Shown in pieces: positions 9,722-17,678 of a stretch of DNA of 64,000 nt. Location of the stretch: assembly GCF_000622085.1 (NCBI RefSeq), contig NZ_JHWL01000003.1, positions 62,001 through 126,000 on the forward strand, given 5' to 3'. Positions within the stretch are counted from its first letter, which is position 1. Each line of letters opens with the position of its first letter. The position numbers and the translations under genes were made by a program. The stretch comes from Butyrivibrio proteoclasticus P6B7 (GTDB lineage: Bacteria; Bacillota; Clostridia; Lachnospirales; Lachnospiraceae). The notes below the pieces were generated by a model. The model was not told the DNA's origin. It was given only the letters and a program-made list of their open reading frames with translations, and made no database searches.

Positions 9722-10468
9722 TTATAAAAATCTCTCAAATCCGTTTGCATTGATCTCATCTACTAAAGTTCCATCTCCAGTATGAACAATGTTACCTTTA
9801 ACAAGTACATGTGTATAATCAACGTGGAGTGATTCTAAGATCTTGGTGCTATGTGTGATGATCAAAAGAGCTCCATCCTTCTTTTTCTGATACTCTTCGA
9901 TACCCTTAGAAACAGTACGTACAGCGTCTACATCAAGACCTGAGTCTGTCTCATCGAGAATAGCAAATTTAGGATTGAGCATAAGAAGCTGTAAGATCTC
10001 TGCCTTTTTCTTCTCACCACCAGAGAATCCAACATTGAGATCTCTATCTGCATAAGACTCGTCCATAGAAAGGATCTCCATGGCTGCCTTAAGTGACTTC
10101 TGGAATGCCATAAGCTTAACTGGCGCTCCTGTCTGTGCATGATATGCATTTCTTATAAAACTGCTAAGTGAAATTCCTGGAACTTCGTATGGATTCTGGA
10201 AAGAAAGGAACATACCAGCCTTAGCTCTTTTATCTGCTGAAGCTGTTGTAATATCCTGTCCCTCGAAAAGAATATTACCCTCAGTTACACAATAATGAGA
10301 ATTACCCATCAGTGTAAAACCAAGAGTTGACTTACCAGCACCGTTAGGGCCCATAAGTACATGGGTCTCACCTGGCTTGATATCCAAATTGATGTTATTA
10401 AGAATAGGAAGCTCATTATCAATAGAAACTGATAAATTCTTCACCTGTAATAAAGACTGCTCTGACAT
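9722..10468 (-). CDS. sufC: Fe-S assembly ATPase SufC
   Basis: This 248-residue ABC-type ATPase has Walker A GPNGAGKST at 40-48, the family-specific signature FSGGEKKKAEILQ (K-rich after the SGGE) and Walker B FAILDETDSGLD. SufC powers the conformational cycle of SufBC2D and is not a membrane transporter. It is the first gene of the operon (sufC-sufB-sufD-sufS-sufU). The ribosome binding site is GGAAAGGAAT upstream of ATG at 10468. Confidence 0.97.
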   Translation of the reverse strand: MSEQSLLQVKNLSVSIDNELPILNNINLDIKPGETHVLMGPNGAGKSTLGFTLMGNSHYCVTEGNILFEGQDITTASADKRAKAGMFLSFQNPYEVPGISLSSFIRNAYHAQTGAPVKLMAFQKSLKAAMEILSMDESYADRDLNVGFSGGEKKKAEILQLLMLNPKFAILDETDSGLDVDAVRTVSKGIEEYQKKKDGALLIITHSTKILESLHVDYTHVLVKGNIVHTGDGTLVDEINANGFERFL

Positions 10469-10543
10469 ATATTTAATTCCTTTCCAATATGACTAATGAT
10501 ATTAGGATTTCTAATACAACAATAAGCGCTGCTAGTTTCAATT

Positions 10544-10560
10544 CCTACTAAACTAGTAGG
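10544..10560. promoter_or_regulatory. Palindromic operator candidate at the suf promoter
   Basis: CCTACTA (10544-10550) and TAGTAGG (10554-10560) form a perfect 7-bp inverted repeat around a three-base spacer, immediately downstream of the suf -10 element and covering the likely transcription start. The ACTAAA-TAGT core resembles sites of Rrf2/IscR-type Fe-S regulators, which is inference. No such regulator gene lies in the window. Confidence 0.65.
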
Positions 10561-10563
10561 GAA

Positions 10564-10592
10564 ATAATAGCACCGCAAAATTGCATTGTCAA
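10564..10592 (-). promoter_or_regulatory. Promoter of the suf operon
   Basis: On the minus strand a perfect TTGACA (10592-10587) is 17 bases from TATTAT (10569-10564). The leader to the sufC ATG is about 90 bases. The palindrome at 10544-10560 overlaps the start point, suggesting repression. Confidence 0.85.
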
Positions 10593-10653
10593 ATCGCAGA
10601 AATACTCAATTTCTGGTTTTTCCGCAAACATTAGTAGTTTATCATAAAAGCGC

Positions 10654-10682
10654 TTGACATACCACTGAAACTTGAGTAAAAT
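10654..10682 (+). promoter_or_regulatory. Promoter of tRNA-Gly
   Basis: TTGACA (10654-10659) and TAAAAT (10677-10682) are 17 bases apart, about 20 bases before the tRNA. Confidence 0.85.
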
Positions 10683-10701
10683 ACAATCTTGTCAGCACCA
10701 T

Positions 10702-10772
10702 GCGGGTGTAGTTCAATGGTAGAACACCAGCCTTCCAAGCTGGATACGTGGGTTCGATTCCCATCACCCGCT
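10702..10772 (+). tRNA. tRNA-Gly (anticodon TCC)
   Basis: The 71-base cloverleaf has acceptor strands GCGGGTG (10702-10708) and CACCCGC (10765-10771) with discriminator T. The anticodon stem CCAGC/GCTGG encloses CTTCCAA, giving anticodon TCC (reads GGA). The T arm has GGTTCGATTCC. CCA is not encoded. A run of eight T begins about 10 bases downstream without a clear extra hairpin. Confidence 0.97.
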
Positions 10773-10801
10773 TACTGATATTTTTTTTGCCAAATTTTAA
10801 A

Positions 10802-10822
10802 TGCAAATGATTCGCATTTGCA
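10802..10822. promoter_or_regulatory. Fur/Zur-like box upstream of the metal exporter
   Basis: TGCAAATG (10802-10809) and CATTTGCA (10815-10822) form a perfect 8-bp inverted repeat with a five-base centre (ATTCG). It ends directly before the AAAAAGGAG ribosome binding site of the exporter gene. The TGnAAATGA arms resemble Fur-superfamily boxes, and the second gene of the unit encodes a Fur-family protein, so autoregulation is likely (inference). Confidence 0.75.
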
Positions 10823-10835
10823 AAAAGGAGACATT

Positions 10836-11732
10836 ATGGAAATGGTACTGGATGTAGTAATTGATGCTTTGATCGACTCACTTAAAATTCTTCCGTTCTT
10901 ATTTATTACTTATCTTATTATGGAATTCTTAGAGCATAAGACTCAGGAATACTCCTCTAAGATAGTAGAAAAAACTGAATACTTTGGCCCACTCTGGGGC
11001 GGACTTATTGGAGTTTTCCCACAATGTGGATTCTCCGCTGCTGCCTCTAATCTTTATGCAGGCCGCGTAATCACACTTGGAACTTTAATTGCCATATACC
11101 TTTCTACCTCAGATGAGATGATTCCTCTTTTTATATCTGAACAGGTACCTTTAGCTACTATGGCAAAAGTTCTTTTGATAAAAGCTATCATTGGTATTGT
11201 TGCCGGATTCATCATTGATTTTGTTGTTCACGCTTATCATAAGGCCCACAACAAGAGCCTTAATGATCCTATAAAGATTGGCGAGCTCTGTGAAAAAGAG
11301 CACTGCCACTGCGACGAAGACGAAAGTCATGGTGTATGGGGAATTATTAAATCTGCCCTTGTTCATACTTTCCATATATTTGTTTTTGTTCTTATTCTGA
11401 CAATGGTACTTGGATTTGTTATTGAATTCATTGGAAAAGAGAACCTGTCTAACCTGCTTAAGACAAACCCTGTGGCAAGTCACATATTATCAGGTATTAT
11501 TGGTCTTATTCCAAACTGTGCTGCGTCAGTTATTATTACAGAGCTTTACTTAGAGAACATGATAACCTTAGGAACTATGATGTCTGGACTGTTAGTTGGA
11601 GCCGGAATTGGTCTTCTGATCCTATTTAGGGTAAACAATAACAAAAAAGAGAATATCAATATAGCTCTTTTACTCTTTGTTATTGGTACTGTTTCAGGAC
11701 TTCTTATAGACCTTTTACACATCACGATCTGA
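10836..11732 (+). CDS. Putative heavy-metal exporter, ArsP_2/putative manganese transporter family
   Basis: This is a membrane protein of 298 residues from the ATG at 10836, chosen because AAAAAGGAG lies just before it; a TTG at 10818 would place that site inside the gene. It has about eight to ten hydrophobic segments in two halves, each with a short motif typical of the family: GVFPQCGFSAA in the first and GLIPNCAASVI in the second. A cytoplasmic His/Cys/Asp-rich loop (EKEHCHCDEDESHG) separates the halves and could bind metal. The family (formerly DUF2899) is described as a 10-TM heavy-metal exporter; the metal is not determined. It is cotranscribed with a Fur-family gene behind a Fur/Zur-like box. 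Confidence 0.82.
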   Translation: MEMVLDVVIDALIDSLKILPFLFITYLIMEFLEHKTQEYSSKIVEKTEYFGPLWGGLIGVFPQCGFSAAASNLYAGRVITLGTLIAIYLSTSDEMIPLFISEQVPLATMAKVLLIKAIIGIVAGFIIDFVVHAYHKAHNKSLNDPIKIGELCEKEHCHCDEDESHGVWGIIKSALVHTFHIFVFVLILTMVLGFVIEFIGKENLSNLLKTNPVASHILSGIIGLIPNCAASVIITELYLENMITLGTMMSGLLVGAGIGLLILFRVNNNKKENINIALLLFVIGTVSGLLIDLLHITI

Positions 11733-11745
11733 TAGGGAGGTTGTT

Positions 11746-12198
11746 ATGATTTGTAAGATACATGCTCACTCTTATGATGAACTTGATGATATATTTCCTG
11801 ATAGCATTAAAAAGACCCATCAACGACTCGATATCCTCAGGATCTTATATCACAGCAAGACACCTTTATCTGCTGCAGAGATATATGAAAAGCTCAACTC
11901 TGAGCACAAAGATAATGGATATGCTTTTTCTACTATATATAGAAGCTTATCAGCATTTGAAAAAGCTGGAACAATAGTTAAGACAGTTCTTACAACTGAA
12001 GATAATGCTGTATATGAATATAGAAATGAGACCCACAAGCACTACGCTGTTTGCCTTAAGTGTCATAAAAAGATACCTATTAGCACATGCCCGATGCACG
12101 ACATTATAGATGAACTGGCAAAGTCGATTCCCGGCTTTAAAGTTACTGGACATCAAATGGAACTTACAGGGTATTGTGAGAATTGCTCAAAACAATAA
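11746..12198 (+). CDS. Fur-family metalloregulator (Fur/Zur/PerR type)
   Basis: This 150-residue Fur-superfamily repressor has an N-terminal winged helix (residues about 20-90, including FSTIYRSLSAFEKAG) and a dimerisation domain with HKHYAVCLKCHK and C-terminal CENC, the two CxxC pairs of the structural zinc site. It lies 13 bases after the exporter gene and probably represses this unit through the box at 10802-10822. Which metal it senses cannot be read from the sequence; Zur-like zinc or manganese sensing fits the exporter best. Confidence 0.9.
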   Translation: MICKIHAHSYDELDDIFPDSIKKTHQRLDILRILYHSKTPLSAAEIYEKLNSEHKDNGYAFSTIYRSLSAFEKAGTIVKTVLTTEDNAVYEYRNETHKHYAVCLKCHKKIPISTCPMHDIIDELAKSIPGFKVTGHQMELTGYCENCSKQ

Positions 12199-12214
12199 AA
12201 AATACCAATAAGAA

Positions 12215-12245
12215 AGGCCCACGGATAAATCCGTGAGCCTTTTTA
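12215..12245 (+). terminator. Intrinsic terminator after the Fur-family gene
   Basis: AGGCCCACGGAT pairs with ATCCGTGAGCCT (one mismatch) and is followed by TTTTTA. Confidence 0.9.
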
Positions 12246-12306
12246 TGTACCGACTAAAGCAATTGATTATTATCTAGTTACTACTTGATGTAAAAATCTA
12301 ATTGAA

Positions 12307-12612
12307 TTAGTTGTTTGATGAAGCCTCAGCAGCTGCGTCCTCAGATGAAGCCTCAGCAGCAGCATCCTCAGATGAAGCCTCAGCAGCAGCATCCTCATCC
12401 TCAGATGAAGCCTCTGCAGCAGCGTCCTCAGATGATGCCTCTACAGCAGCATCCTCAGATGAAGCCTCGTCAGCAGCCTCTACAGAAACTTCTACAGAAG
12501 CCTCTACAGATGTCTCCTCAACAGCGTTGTCTGCCTTTGCCTCGCCGCAACCAGCAAGAACTGCAGCTGAAAGTGTTAAAACTGAAAGTAATGTTACGAT
12601 ATTCTTCTTCAT
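12307..12612 (-). CDS. Small lipoprotein with Ser/Glu/Ala-rich tandem repeats
   Basis: 101 residues from the ATG at 12612, preceded by AGAGGAG. The signal peptide ends in a lipobox (VLAGC), so the mature protein is membrane-anchored. Almost everything after the Cys is low complexity: units of EASSEDAAA and variants repeated several times, strongly acidic. The DNA repeats are near-identical, so copy number can change easily. Function unknown. It has its own promoter (12685-12713). The antisense frame over the same repeats is open but is a shadow. Confidence 0.8.
   Translation of the reverse strand: MKKNIVTLLSVLTLSAAVLAGCGEAKADNAVEETSVEASVEVSVEAADEASSEDAAVEASSEDAAAEASSEDEDAAAEASSEDAAAEASSEDAAAEASSNN
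12310..12470. repeat. Minisatellite inside the lipoprotein gene
   Basis: Roughly 27 to 33-base units containing GAAGCCTCAGCAGCAGCATC recur four to five times with few differences, encoding the repeated Ala-Ser-Glu-Asp segment. Seen directly; unit boundaries are approximate. Confidence 0.8.
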
Positions 12613-12684
12613 AATATTTAATTCTCCTCTTCTGTTTATACTTTGCAATTATATTGCAAGCCAATTGCTTCAGTACAAAGAAAG

Positions 12685-12713
12685 ATTATATACTGTGAAA
12701 ATTAAATTGTCAT
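12685..12713 (-). promoter_or_regulatory. Promoter of the repeat lipoprotein gene
   Basis: On the minus strand ATGACA (12713-12708) is 17 bases from a perfect TATAAT (12690-12685), about 70 bases before the start codon. Confidence 0.75.
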
Positions 12714-12788
12714 GAATGAAGATGTTCATTTTATCTTAATATTTTTTTAATATTTTGTGCACATTTCACAAAAATGAGCACTTTTTTA

Positions 12789-13487
12789 TCAGTTTGTGGT
12801 GTATCCACCGACCACAACACTACCTGTTCCTTCTGCTTTGTCGTACTTAAATTCCAGGGATGCTCCACTGTCTGCAAGGCCAGAAAGGCTCTCACATGGC
12901 AATGTGTAGGTTGTATTATTCTCATCTTTTATCTGGAATTCCCACTCTGTACTGTCAGAATATACATCCAGGGAAATACCCATCAGAGTATAGCCAGCTT
13001 CCAATGTCACTCCATCACCCAGGATATTCTCAGAATAGGTATCTCTGGTAATGTCATGAAGAATGATCTCAGTTATATTCATTCCTGTACTGTTGATGAT
13101 ATAGCTTCCAAGGCCCACATTCTTGGCAGCCTCCTCTTTCTGAGAGGTTTCCGCCTGATAAGTACCATCAAGAGTAGTCTTCATACTCTGATACTTTTCT
13201 GTAAGCTCAGTAATAGTAGGAAGAATCTCGTCGATCTTTTTGTCACTTAATTTGGTGAAATCCATGGCCTCGATCTTGGCTTCCTCCTCAGCCAGTGCAT
13301 CCAACTGATCTTTCATTGAAGAATCGGTAATATCAAGATACACCTCTTCTGCAGAAGCCTTGGCCTGAATTAAAAGATTTCTTGCAGTCTCTGCCTCGCT
13401 AAGCTTTTCATCTGATGGTCCGCAGGCTACAAGAACCACTGTAAGAAACATGATTAATGATGCAATAATAGTTTTTGTCTTTTTCAT
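12789..13487 (-). CDS. Lipoprotein of unknown function
   Basis: 232 residues from the ATG at 13487, chosen because AAGGAGAATACT precedes it. The N terminus is a lipoprotein signal (hydrophobic stretch then LVACG). Residues about 25-105 are predicted helical and charged, with a coiled-coil feel (KLSEAETARNLLIQ, ALAEEEAKIEAMD). The C-terminal half (about 110-232) is beta-rich, with NSTGMNITEIILHD and YTLPCESLSGL. This second part resembles small Ig-like domains of surface lipoproteins but I do not recognise the family. It lies 40 bases after the DUF3810 gene. Confidence 0.75.
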   Translation of the reverse strand: MKKTKTIIASLIMFLTVVLVACGPSDEKLSEAETARNLLIQAKASAEEVYLDITDSSMKDQLDALAEEEAKIEAMDFTKLSDKKIDEILPTITELTEKYQSMKTTLDGTYQAETSQKEEAAKNVGLGSYIINSTGMNITEIILHDITRDTYSENILGDGVTLEAGYTLMGISLDVYSDSTEWEFQIKDENNTTYTLPCESLSGLADSGASLEFKYDKAEGTGSVVVGGYTTN

Positions 13488-13527
13488 AGTATTCTCCTTG
13501 TCACACAAGAAGATTATACACTAATAA

Positions 13528-14718
13528 TCACTGTGTCATAACAAGGAATTCCGCATTACAAGGATTTTCTACTCCACTATAGTAATAATCCATGATCAGA
13601 CCTACAACCTGACAGTAGCTGACGCTTCCTGAAAGAACTCCGTTCATCTTTAGTGTAGAATCTACATATTTAGCTGCTGCCTTTTTTACAGTTGCAGTTT
13701 TGATGATAGCTTTTTCTTCTATATGAATCCAATTCTCCTTGGTCACAAACTGGTTATCATACTTAACTCTGTCACAGATCTTAACGTGGGAATTATAGAT
13801 ATCTTTTTCCACAGCATTATAGAAATCATTGTTGATGTAGTTGAGCACACCAAGATAGCCACTGTACTGGAAAACCACATCATCAGAATTAATGCAGGCC
13901 AGGAACGCAAGGTAATTAGCCTCGTCCTCATATATAAATCCCTTTGTATGGGCAAGCTCATGGCACATGGTAAATGGCTTATTCATGATAGACATCATGT
14001 CATTGTAGTTAGCTTCCATAGAGAATGGGAAATAATACCCCTGCATATACTGCTGACACATAAAGTCTGAGAAGTACAGCGCCTTAGGAGTTGTGTAGAA
14101 TCCGCTAAGCCTTGGAAAGTCTTCTGAAAGAACCTTCATAGCCTCAACAGCTGTGGCAGCCATGTCCCCCTCGTAAACAACATTTCCATCCTCGTCGTGT
14201 GGAACCTTTGCAGAAAGAGAATTGCACTTTTTTACTACATAATCCCTAAGATCTGCGAGCTGCTGAAGATCATAATCATCGCTGCTATCCTGAAGCTCTT
14301 TAATAGAAGAGCAGTGATAGATAATGAAGCAGTTAAGTGTCATGATGAGCATAGTGGCTGTCAAAAGAACTGGTGTAAACCTGTAAAGACTGTCAGAAAT
14401 CTTATCAAAAACCTTCTTGGCTCTGAGCATTCCTCTGCCAGCAGGCTTCTTGATCTTGAAATACAGTAAAAAGATTGAATGAACAAAGATGAAAGTTACC
14501 GTGAACGCCACAAAAAGGACAAGTGCAACCAACAACCATTCTCCAACAGAAAATGGGATCACACTGTTAATCCTTGAAAGAATACTTGTCACATATGGAA
14601 AGATATTATTGGCATAAAAGTCAGAAAAGGCCGCACTTTTCCATGCGGTCACATTAAGAATAATGCAGATAGCCAAGACTGCAATAATAGGAATAAATCC
14701 TCTTTTCCCTCTCTTCAT
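13528..14718 (-). CDS. DUF3810 membrane protein with a zinc-protease-like motif
   Basis: This 396-residue membrane protein has three N-terminal transmembrane segments (about 10-28, 58-85, 115-135) and a large remaining domain with MCHELAHTKGFIYEDEANYLAF, an HExxH motif followed by a downstream Glu, as in gluzincins. This is the DUF3810 pattern. Proteolytic activity is inferred, not shown. It is followed 40 bases later by the lipoprotein gene on the same strand, so the two may be expressed together. Confidence 0.85.
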   Translation of the reverse strand: MKRGKRGFIPIIAVLAICIILNVTAWKSAAFSDFYANNIFPYVTSILSRINSVIPFSVGEWLLVALVLFVAFTVTFIFVHSIFLLYFKIKKPAGRGMLRAKKVFDKISDSLYRFTPVLLTATMLIMTLNCFIIYHCSSIKELQDSSDDYDLQQLADLRDYVVKKCNSLSAKVPHDEDGNVVYEGDMAATAVEAMKVLSEDFPRLSGFYTTPKALYFSDFMCQQYMQGYYFPFSMEANYNDMMSIMNKPFTMCHELAHTKGFIYEDEANYLAFLACINSDDVVFQYSGYLGVLNYINNDFYNAVEKDIYNSHVKICDRVKYDNQFVTKENWIHIEEKAIIKTATVKKAAAKYVDSTLKMNGVLSGSVSYCQVVGLIMDYYYSGVENPCNAEFLVMTQ

Positions 14719-14887
14719 AAAACATCCACCCCAAAACGTTTATGTATAAATGATTTTATCCCATAAATATGTACTGGAAATGACTAAAACTGCGGGAAAT
14801 TGTTCATAATTTGTACACATATTAATTCTCTTGAAACCCGCTGCTGTGGTAGAATTAATGTATTATAAACGGAAGGTGAGAACGCCC

Positions 14888-15565
14888 ATGAGATTATTAT
14901 TAGCAGATGATGAAAAAGAGCTGTCTAATGCACTGGTAGCGATATTAAAGCACAGCAACTATACTGTTGACGCCGTATACACCGGAACAGACGCCTTAGA
15001 CTATGCTCTTACAGGCGAATACGACGGCATCATTCTGGACATTATGATGCCTGGCATGGAAGGAACCGAAGTATTAAAAAAGATTAGAGAAAGGGGCCTA
15101 TCCACACCAGTTCTTTTCCTTACTGCCAAAACTGAGGTGGAAGACAGAATTAAGGGCCTTGATCTTGGCGCCGATGATTATCTTCCAAAGCCCTTTGACA
15201 TGGGAGAACTCCTTGCCAGAGTCAGAGCTATGCTTAGAAGGAAAGAAGACTTTGCTCCAACTAACCTTTCCTGCGGAAATCTTACTTTGGACAGGGCCGG
15301 TTATGAGTTATCAACACCTGGCCATGAAAAGATTCGCCTGGCAGGAAGAGAATTCCAGATGATGGAGATGCTGATGACATCCCCAGGAAGAATTGTTTCT
15401 GTCGACACCTTTATGGACCGTATCTGGGCCGATGGAGAGGCGGACATCAACGTAGTATGGGTGTACATTTCAAATCTTAGGAAAAAGCTTGCTTCACTGG
15501 AAGCAACCTGTGAAATAAGAGCTTCAAGAGGAGTTGGCTATTCTATTTCTGAAACACAAAAATAA
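14888..15565 (+). CDS. OmpR-family response regulator
   Basis: 225 residues from ATG 14888, chosen because a GGAAGGTGAG site lies before it. The receiver domain has the acidic pair at 7-8, phosphoacceptor Asp51 (ILDIMMPGMEG) and Lys101 (LPKPF). A winged-helix DNA-binding domain follows (about 125-225), ending in RGVGYSI. The histidine kinase gene starts 12 bases later, so they form a two-component pair. Signal and targets are not apparent. Confidence 0.94.
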   Translation: MRLLLADDEKELSNALVAILKHSNYTVDAVYTGTDALDYALTGEYDGIILDIMMPGMEGTEVLKKIRERGLSTPVLFLTAKTEVEDRIKGLDLGADDYLPKPFDMGELLARVRAMLRRKEDFAPTNLSCGNLTLDRAGYELSTPGHEKIRLAGREFQMMEMLMTSPGRIVSVDTFMDRIWADGEADINVVWVYISNLRKKLASLEATCEIRASRGVGYSISETQK

Positions 15566-15576
15566 GGAGCATCATA

Positions 15577-16890
15577 ATGGTCAATAAACTCAGGAAAAAA
15601 TTCATTTTGACTTCTATGCTGGCACTTCTGGTCATTCTATTAGTAATGATCGGAGTCATTAATCTTGCCAATCTGCACCATATGATATCGGATGCCGATA
15701 ATCTCCTAACCATGCTGTCTGATAATGATGGCAACTTCCCAGGGATGATAGACTTTAATGGCGGCCCTGACCCAAACGTTCCTCCTGATAAGAACCAGCA
15801 GAGCAACCCATTTCAGCTGGACAGACTCTACAACATCCGGTCTGCGGAGATGCCCTTTCAGTCCCGCTATTTCTGGGTGAAATATAATCCGCTTAGCAAT
15901 ACTACCATTGTAAATATAGAACATACCGCCACTGTAACTGAAGAGACTGCCCTTAGCTACGCAGATGAAGTACTTGCTACTTCCAAGAAGGACAGAGGCT
16001 TTTATCACAACTACAGATATAGGATAAATGGCTGGGATAACGGAACTGCTCTCGTGATCTTCACTGATATGAGTACCCCTATCCTCAACGCGCTTACGCT
16101 CCTTCTTCAGACTGTCCTTATCGGAATGTGTGCCCTGGTTGCCATGTTCATCCTAGTCTTTCTGTTCTCCGGAAAGGCTGTGGCTCCCGTTGTTGAATCC
16201 CTTGAAAAGCAAAAGAGATTTATCACCGACGCAGGCCATGAACTAAAGACTCCACTGGCAGTAATCTCCGCAAACGTAGATGTCCTTGAGTTGGAATCCG
16301 GAAAAAGCGAATGGACAGACAGTATAAGAAATCAGACAAAGCGCATGAACGGCCTTGTCAAAAACCTTCTGACCCTGTCCAGAATGGACGAAGAGAGAAT
16401 GCACGTTGTCTTTTCTGACTTTGATCTAAGCGCGACAATTAAGGAAACCGCCAGCTCCTTCGAGGCTCTCGCCACGTCAAAAGAGCTAAAATATCAAATG
16501 GACATCGAAGATGGAATCCACATTACTGGAGATAAAAATTCCATCAATCAGCTTGAATCGCTGCTTTTGGATAACGCCACAAAGTATTGTTCTGAAAAAG
16601 GAAGCATCCATGTAATCCTTTCAAGTAGCAAATACATTACCTTTGAAGTATCAAACACCTGCGATTCTATTCCATCTGGTAATCTAGACAGACTATTCGA
16701 CCGTTTCTACCGGGCAGACTCTTCTAGAGCCCGCGAAACTGGTGGCTACGGCATAGGTCTTTCCGTTGCCAGAGCAATTGCCAACTCCCATGGCGGCTCA
16801 ATAGAGGCCCTTCGAGACGGCGACAAGATTATAAGATTCGTAGTAACACTACCCAAGCTACTGCCTAAAAGCTTAACGAAGAACTCGTAA
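15577..16890 (+). CDS. Sensor histidine kinase
   Basis: This 437-residue membrane kinase has TM segments at about 10-30 and 165-190 flanking an extracytoplasmic sensor domain of about 130 residues with a proline/asparagine-rich stretch. His221 lies in the H box AGHELKTPLAVIS. The N box (LLLDNATKYC) and G box (GGYGIGLSVARAI) complete the ATPase domain. No HAMP domain is obvious between TM2 and the H box, so signalling is direct. It partners the regulator immediately upstream. Confidence 0.94.
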   Translation: MVNKLRKKFILTSMLALLVILLVMIGVINLANLHHMISDADNLLTMLSDNDGNFPGMIDFNGGPDPNVPPDKNQQSNPFQLDRLYNIRSAEMPFQSRYFWVKYNPLSNTTIVNIEHTATVTEETALSYADEVLATSKKDRGFYHNYRYRINGWDNGTALVIFTDMSTPILNALTLLLQTVLIGMCALVAMFILVFLFSGKAVAPVVESLEKQKRFITDAGHELKTPLAVISANVDVLELESGKSEWTDSIRNQTKRMNGLVKNLLTLSRMDEERMHVVFSDFDLSATIKETASSFEALATSKELKYQMDIEDGIHITGDKNSINQLESLLLDNATKYCSEKGSIHVILSSSKYITFEVSNTCDSIPSGNLDRLFDRFYRADSSRARETGGYGIGLSVARAIANSHGGSIEALRDGDKIIRFVVTLPKLLPKSLTKNS

Positions 16891-16903
16891 TACCTTGGCA
16901 AAA

Positions 16904-16932
16904 CAAAAAGGGTGCTAACATTGTTAGCACCC
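16904..16932 (-). terminator. Intrinsic terminator of the VTC/DUF4956 unit
   Basis: A perfect 10-bp stem (GGGTGCTAAC / GTTAGCACCC, three-base loop) is followed by CTTTTTGTTTT on the minus strand. It lies between the convergent kinase and DUF4956 genes and may also slow plus-strand transcription. Confidence 0.85.
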
Positions 16933-16949
16933 GTCCTCATAGCCACTTA

Positions 16950-17636
16950 TCACAGCTCTTCACTCTTCATGGCAACTGGTCTTGAGCAGCTGATCTCAAG
17001 ATTTCCGTTGCGCTGACGCATCTCATCGATCATACCCTTTGTGGAAGCCTTCTCCCTCATGATCACACTGTAGTTGAGCTTGTAAAGGCTACCCATTCCC
17101 GATGTCTTAACCTCAATGAGCTCAGCCCTTGATGTGTACTTCTCGAAAATGTCATCGAATATCCCTTCAAAATCAAGCCCCTCTGGAATAGTGATCTTAA
17201 CAGATCTCTCTTCATTCTTGCTGTCTCCAAAAGAACTGTTATTAAGGATATAATTAGCTGCTGTGATAATAACTGCAAAGATTGCCGCAATGACCACATA
17301 TCCCATTCCAGTTGCAAGGCCTACTGCCATAGCAAGGAAGATACTTGTGATCTCTTTTCCTGATCCAGGTGCAGAGCGGAATCTAACCAGTGAGAACGCA
17401 CCTGCCACAGCGACACCGGCGCCGATGTTACCATTGACCAGCATGATAACCATCTGAACTACCGCTGGTAAAAGAGCTAAAGTAATAATGTAGCTCTTTG
17501 AATAGCTATTCTTAAGTGTATACATAAAGGCGATAAATAAGCCGATTACAAGGGAACAAATTGTTGCTACAAGAAATGATGTTACTGTAATATCACCGCT
17601 GCTCAGAATTGAGCCAAAAATTAAATCTGTTGTCAT
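16950..17636 (-). CDS. DUF4956 membrane protein
   Basis: This 228-residue protein has about four N-terminal transmembrane segments and the family core GAFSLVRFRSAPGSGKE, followed by a cytoplasmic ferredoxin-like C-terminal domain. This is DUF4956, repeatedly found next to VTC-domain genes, as here (42 bases after the VTC gene). By analogy with eukaryotic Vtc complexes it may be the membrane partner that couples polymer synthesis to export, which is inference. Confidence 0.87.
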   Translation of the reverse strand: MTTDLIFGSILSSGDITVTSFLVATICSLVIGLFIAFMYTLKNSYSKSYIITLALLPAVVQMVIMLVNGNIGAGVAVAGAFSLVRFRSAPGSGKEITSIFLAMAVGLATGMGYVVIAAIFAVIITAANYILNNSSFGDSKNEERSVKITIPEGLDFEGIFDDIFEKYTSRAELIEVKTSGMGSLYKLNYSVIMREKASTKGMIDEMRQRNGNLEISCSRPVAMKSEEL

Positions 17637-17678
17637 CGTGATCTCCTTTCACAAGCCAAATATGGCTTAAACACTCCT

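Noticed and set aside
10773..10790. Intrinsic terminator after tRNA-Gly
   Set aside because: A run of eight T is present but no stem precedes it; transcription may continue into the metal-exporter unit.
10818..10835. TTG start for the metal exporter at 10818
   Set aside because: It lies inside the palindrome and before the ribosome binding site AAAAAGGAG that serves the ATG at 10836.
12311..12715. Open plus-strand frame over the lipoprotein repeats (Ala/Ser-rich)
   Set aside because: It is the antisense of a convincing lipoprotein gene with promoter, ribosome binding site and lipobox; the frame stays open only because the repeats lack stops.
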